In this document: positions 62,499 to 64,000 of the stretch, piece by piece | Layout: the number at the start of each line of letters is the position of its first letter | Numbering within the stretch: the first letter of the stretch is position 1 | Origin: an uncultured Parasphingopyxis sp. | GTDB taxonomy: Bacteria; Pseudomonadota; Alphaproteobacteria; Sphingomonadales; Sphingomonadaceae | Direction of reading: 5' to 3' | Assembly (NCBI GenBank): GCA_947259005.1 | Contig: CAMYKP010000006.1 | Location: forward strand, 558,001-622,000 | Length of the DNA stretch: 64,000 nt | The notes under the pieces: generated by a model | Seen by the model: the letters and a program-made list of their open reading frames with translations, nothing else | Database searches by the model: none | What the model was told of the DNA's origin: nothing | Program-made: the position numbers and the translations under genes

Positions 62499-63428
62499 AT
62501 GACAGTCAAAATGATCACAGCCGCCCTTTCCGCCCTGCTGCTCTCAGCCTGCGCGCCTGCCCAGACGGCGCAGACAACGGCTCCACCGCCCGTTGCGACA
62601 GCTTCCGTCTCGACACCGCAGGGCGATGCCCCAGCGCTATGGCGGGTTTGCGATGAAGACACGACCATCTGGCTTTTCGGCACGATCCATGTCCTGCCGG
62701 ACGGTTTTGCATGGCGAAACGCGACAATCGATGCGGCGATCGAGGCTTCCGACGCACTGATCCTCGAGACGACGAGCGGCGATGGCGAGAGCGATGCAGC
62801 GCTGCTGCTCATGCGGCTCGGGGTGTCGTCCGATCTCCCGCCGATCGGCGAACGGGTCGATCCTGAATTGCTGCCCCAGCTTGCCTCGATGATTGCCCGC
62901 GGTCCCTTTCCGGAATCTTTCCTCAACGGACTGGAAACCTGGGCGGCATCTCTGATGCTGGTCGGGGTAACGCTCAACGATCTGGGGCTCGATTCCAACA
63001 ATGGCGTCGAGGATCAGCTCGAACTGGTCTTCCAGCTTGCAAACAAACCAATTTCCGGGCTGGAAACCCCGGCCCAGCAGCTGGGCTTTTTCGATAGCCT
63101 GCCCGAAGAGGCCCAGCGCTATTTCCTGAGTTCTGTCATCGATACTCCGGAAGATATCCGCGCCGAATTCGATGCCATGCTGGAAGCATGGCGGTCTGGC
63201 GATGAAGCGGAAATCGCACGAACATTCGATGATGAACTCGTCCTTTCCGAACCGCTTCGGCAGACGCTTCTCACCCGGCGCAACGCCAATTGGGCAACAT
63301 GGATTCGCGAACGCCTCGATGAGCCGGGTACCATCTTCATGGCCGTCGGGGCCGGACATCTGGCCGGCGATGATTCCGTGCAGGACTTCCTGCAGGTTGC
63401 GGGAATCGAAGTCGTCCGGGTTCAGTAG
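62499..63428 (+). CDS. TraB/GumN family lipoprotein
   Basis: The 309-aa protein has a lipoprotein signal (MITAALSALLLSAC; start at ATG 62499 or 62511) and a TraB/GumN (ChaN-like/TIKI fold) domain: TTIWLFGTIHVLPDGFAWRN, ALILETTSGDG, QLANKPISGLETPAQQL and FMAVGAGHLAGDDSV. The conserved GTIHVLP histidine and GxGHLxG motif suggest a metal-dependent protease fold like TIKI. Role unknown. It follows the dehydrogenase gene by 47 nt. Confidence 0.88.
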   Translation: MTVKMITAALSALLLSACAPAQTAQTTAPPPVATASVSTPQGDAPALWRVCDEDTTIWLFGTIHVLPDGFAWRNATIDAAIEASDALILETTSGDGESDAALLLMRLGVSSDLPPIGERVDPELLPQLASMIARGPFPESFLNGLETWAASLMLVGVTLNDLGLDSNNGVEDQLELVFQLANKPISGLETPAQQLGFFDSLPEEAQRYFLSSVIDTPEDIRAEFDAMLEAWRSGDEAEIARTFDDELVLSEPLRQTLLTRRNANWATWIRERLDEPGTIFMAVGAGHLAGDDSVQDFLQVAGIEVVRVQ

Positions 63429-63430
63429 AG

Positions 63431-63568
63431 TTTGTCAGAACCTTGCTCAAGCAAGGTCGCCGCACCAGCCCTCTCCCCCACCCGACCTCCCACTCAGTAT
63501 ATTCTATGGGAGGCCGGGTGGGGGAGAGGGCTGGTGCGGCGCTCAACCGACAGGTTGAGTCTGACAGA
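63431..63568. repeat. 138-bp four-way palindromic element
   Basis: Nested inverted repeats tile the whole element with no free base at the junction. Outer stem: 63431-63439 with 63560-63568 (9 bp, one wobble). Arm 1: ACCTTGCT/AGCAAGGT (63440-63457). Arm 2: a 35-bp stem, 63458-63492 with 63507-63541, one mismatch at 63485/63515, loop of 14 nt. Arm 3: CTCAACC/GGTTGAG (63542-63559). It starts 3 bp after the TraB gene stop. It resembles a non-autonomous palindromic repeat or a structured transcript end. Confidence 0.85.
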
Positions 63569-63664
63569 TAACCTGCGGCGATTTCCAACCACGGAAATTC
63601 TGACGATCAAGAACCCTCACAAACAGTTGCCAAAACCCACGTTCCGCCGTATAGGCCCCGGCTT

Positions 63665-63699
63665 CCCGCTATGTGCCCCCTGGAGGCGTGGCGGGTTTT
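63665..63699 (+). terminator. Possible terminator or leader hairpin upstream of rplY
   Basis: CCCGC (63665-63669) pairs with GCGGG (63691-63695), with an inner GCC/GGC pair, followed by TTTT. It lies 36 nt before the rplY start and could end upstream transcripts or be part of an rplY leader. The bases between the palindromic element and this hairpin hold no gene. Confidence 0.35.
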
Positions 63700-63734
63700 G
63701 AAACACTAACCACCCAGCGATTTGGAGATATCAG

Positions 63735-64000
63735 ATGAGCGATCAGCTGACACTGTCGGCCGAAACGCGCGAGCGAGCAGGCAAGGGAGCCTCTCGTGCA
63801 ATGCGTCGCGAAGGCCGTGTACCCGCCGTTATTTACGGCGACAAGAAAGACCCGGAACCCATTCACCTTGAAGAGCGCGAGCTCGTGAAATTGCTGCACA
63901 CCGGCCATTTCATGAACAGCCTTGTTTCGCTGGAACTTGGCGGCAGCAAGACCAACGCGCTGCCGAAGGACATTCAGTTCCATCCGGTCACTGATCGCCC
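63735..64000 (+). CDS. rplY: 50S ribosomal protein L25/Ctc (cut by window end)
   Basis: The first ~88 residues of the bL25/CTC family: [40 protein letters not shown], the [20 protein letters not shown] stretch and [11 protein letters not shown] match the 5S rRNA-binding L25 domain. The ATG at 63735 has GGAG 7 nt upstream. The remainder, including any C-terminal CTC domain, is beyond the window. Confidence 0.93.
   Translation, partial: MSDQLTLSAETRERAGKGASRAMRREGRVPAVIYGDKKDPEPIHLEERELVKLLHTGHFMNSLVSLELGGSKTNALPKDIQFHPVTDR

Noticed and set aside
63450-63560. Reading frames across the palindromic element on both strands
   Set aside because: Both frames are products of the inverted repeat and read almost the same peptide from each strand; no ribosome site.
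1-64000. CRISPR arrays, prophage, insertion sequences or integrases
   Set aside because: No regularly spaced repeats, and no protein with transposase, integrase, capsid or Cas motifs was seen in any frame.

Overview
The window is about 64 kb of GC-rich chromosome from an alphaproteobacterium, most likely a member of the Sphingomonadales. This rests on gene content and order: ubiE-ubiB, plsY-dprA-topA, glyQ-glyS-ppdK, a two-subunit GcvP behind a tandem glycine riboswitch, an ALAS-type hemA, and a Cpa/Tad pilus locus. No phage, transposase, integrase, plasmid or CRISPR gene was found. Most of the window is compact housekeeping sequence with many 4-nt gene overlaps.

Layout. (1) 1-6322, plus strand: ubiE (partial), ubiB, a SAM methyltransferase, coaBC, a DoxX protein, dut, a MoeB/ThiF-type enzyme, a DsrE-like protein and a MAPEG protein. 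(2) 6327-10667, minus: plsY-dprA-topA. (3) 10800-12892, plus: murI and hemA. (4) 12904-15966: an accessory-looking patch with a membrane/SRPBCC gene that has a disturbed 5' end, a nitroreductase, and a divergent CPBP protease/PadR regulator pair. (5) 16071-19023, plus: rpiB-glyA-nrdR-trmJ, meeting chorismate mutase and an exported TPR protein on the minus strand. (6) 21514-31542: rpsD, a small membrane ORF coupled to a desaturase, a penicillin-acylase-type hydrolase, YaiI, an exported S9 peptidase, YbaN, an exported M28 peptidase and an apparently exported methyltransferase. (7) 31561-35035: uracil-DNA glycosylase, folK, tRNA-Lys(UUU), a PilZ protein, a DUF938 methyltransferase and a BASS-family transporter.

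(8) 35090-39815, minus: the glycine-cleavage operon gcvT-gcvH-gcvPA-gcvPB behind two tandem glycine aptamers. Together with glyA (SHMT) at 16.5 kb and glycyl-tRNA synthetase at 57-60 kb, the window holds much of the cell's glycine metabolism. (9) 39918-46062: a MOSC protein, an unknown lipoprotein, ispH-thrB-rnhA, a 58-aa DUF1508 protein, a DAO-type oxidoreductase and a lysophospholipase-like hydrolase. (10) 46111-53250, plus: a Cpa/Tad pilus operon (cpaA, B, C, D, E, tadB, tadC) that lacks the CpaF/TadA motor ATPase at its usual place between cpaE and tadB. (11) 53299-60285, minus: glyQ-glyS-ppdK and a DUF1214/DUF1254 pair. (12) 60421-64000, plus: a PQQ-type dehydrogenase that may be transcribed as a leaderless mRNA, a TraB/GumN lipoprotein, a 138-bp four-way palindromic element, and the start of rplY.

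The observations most worth following are the four-way palindromic element at 63431-63568, the missing CpaF in the pilus operon, the apparent non-AUG start of plsY, the disturbed start of the SRPBCC gene, and the 21-bp phased repeats between the PadR and CPBP genes. No whole new system was identified with confidence; functions are inferred from motifs and context without any database search.
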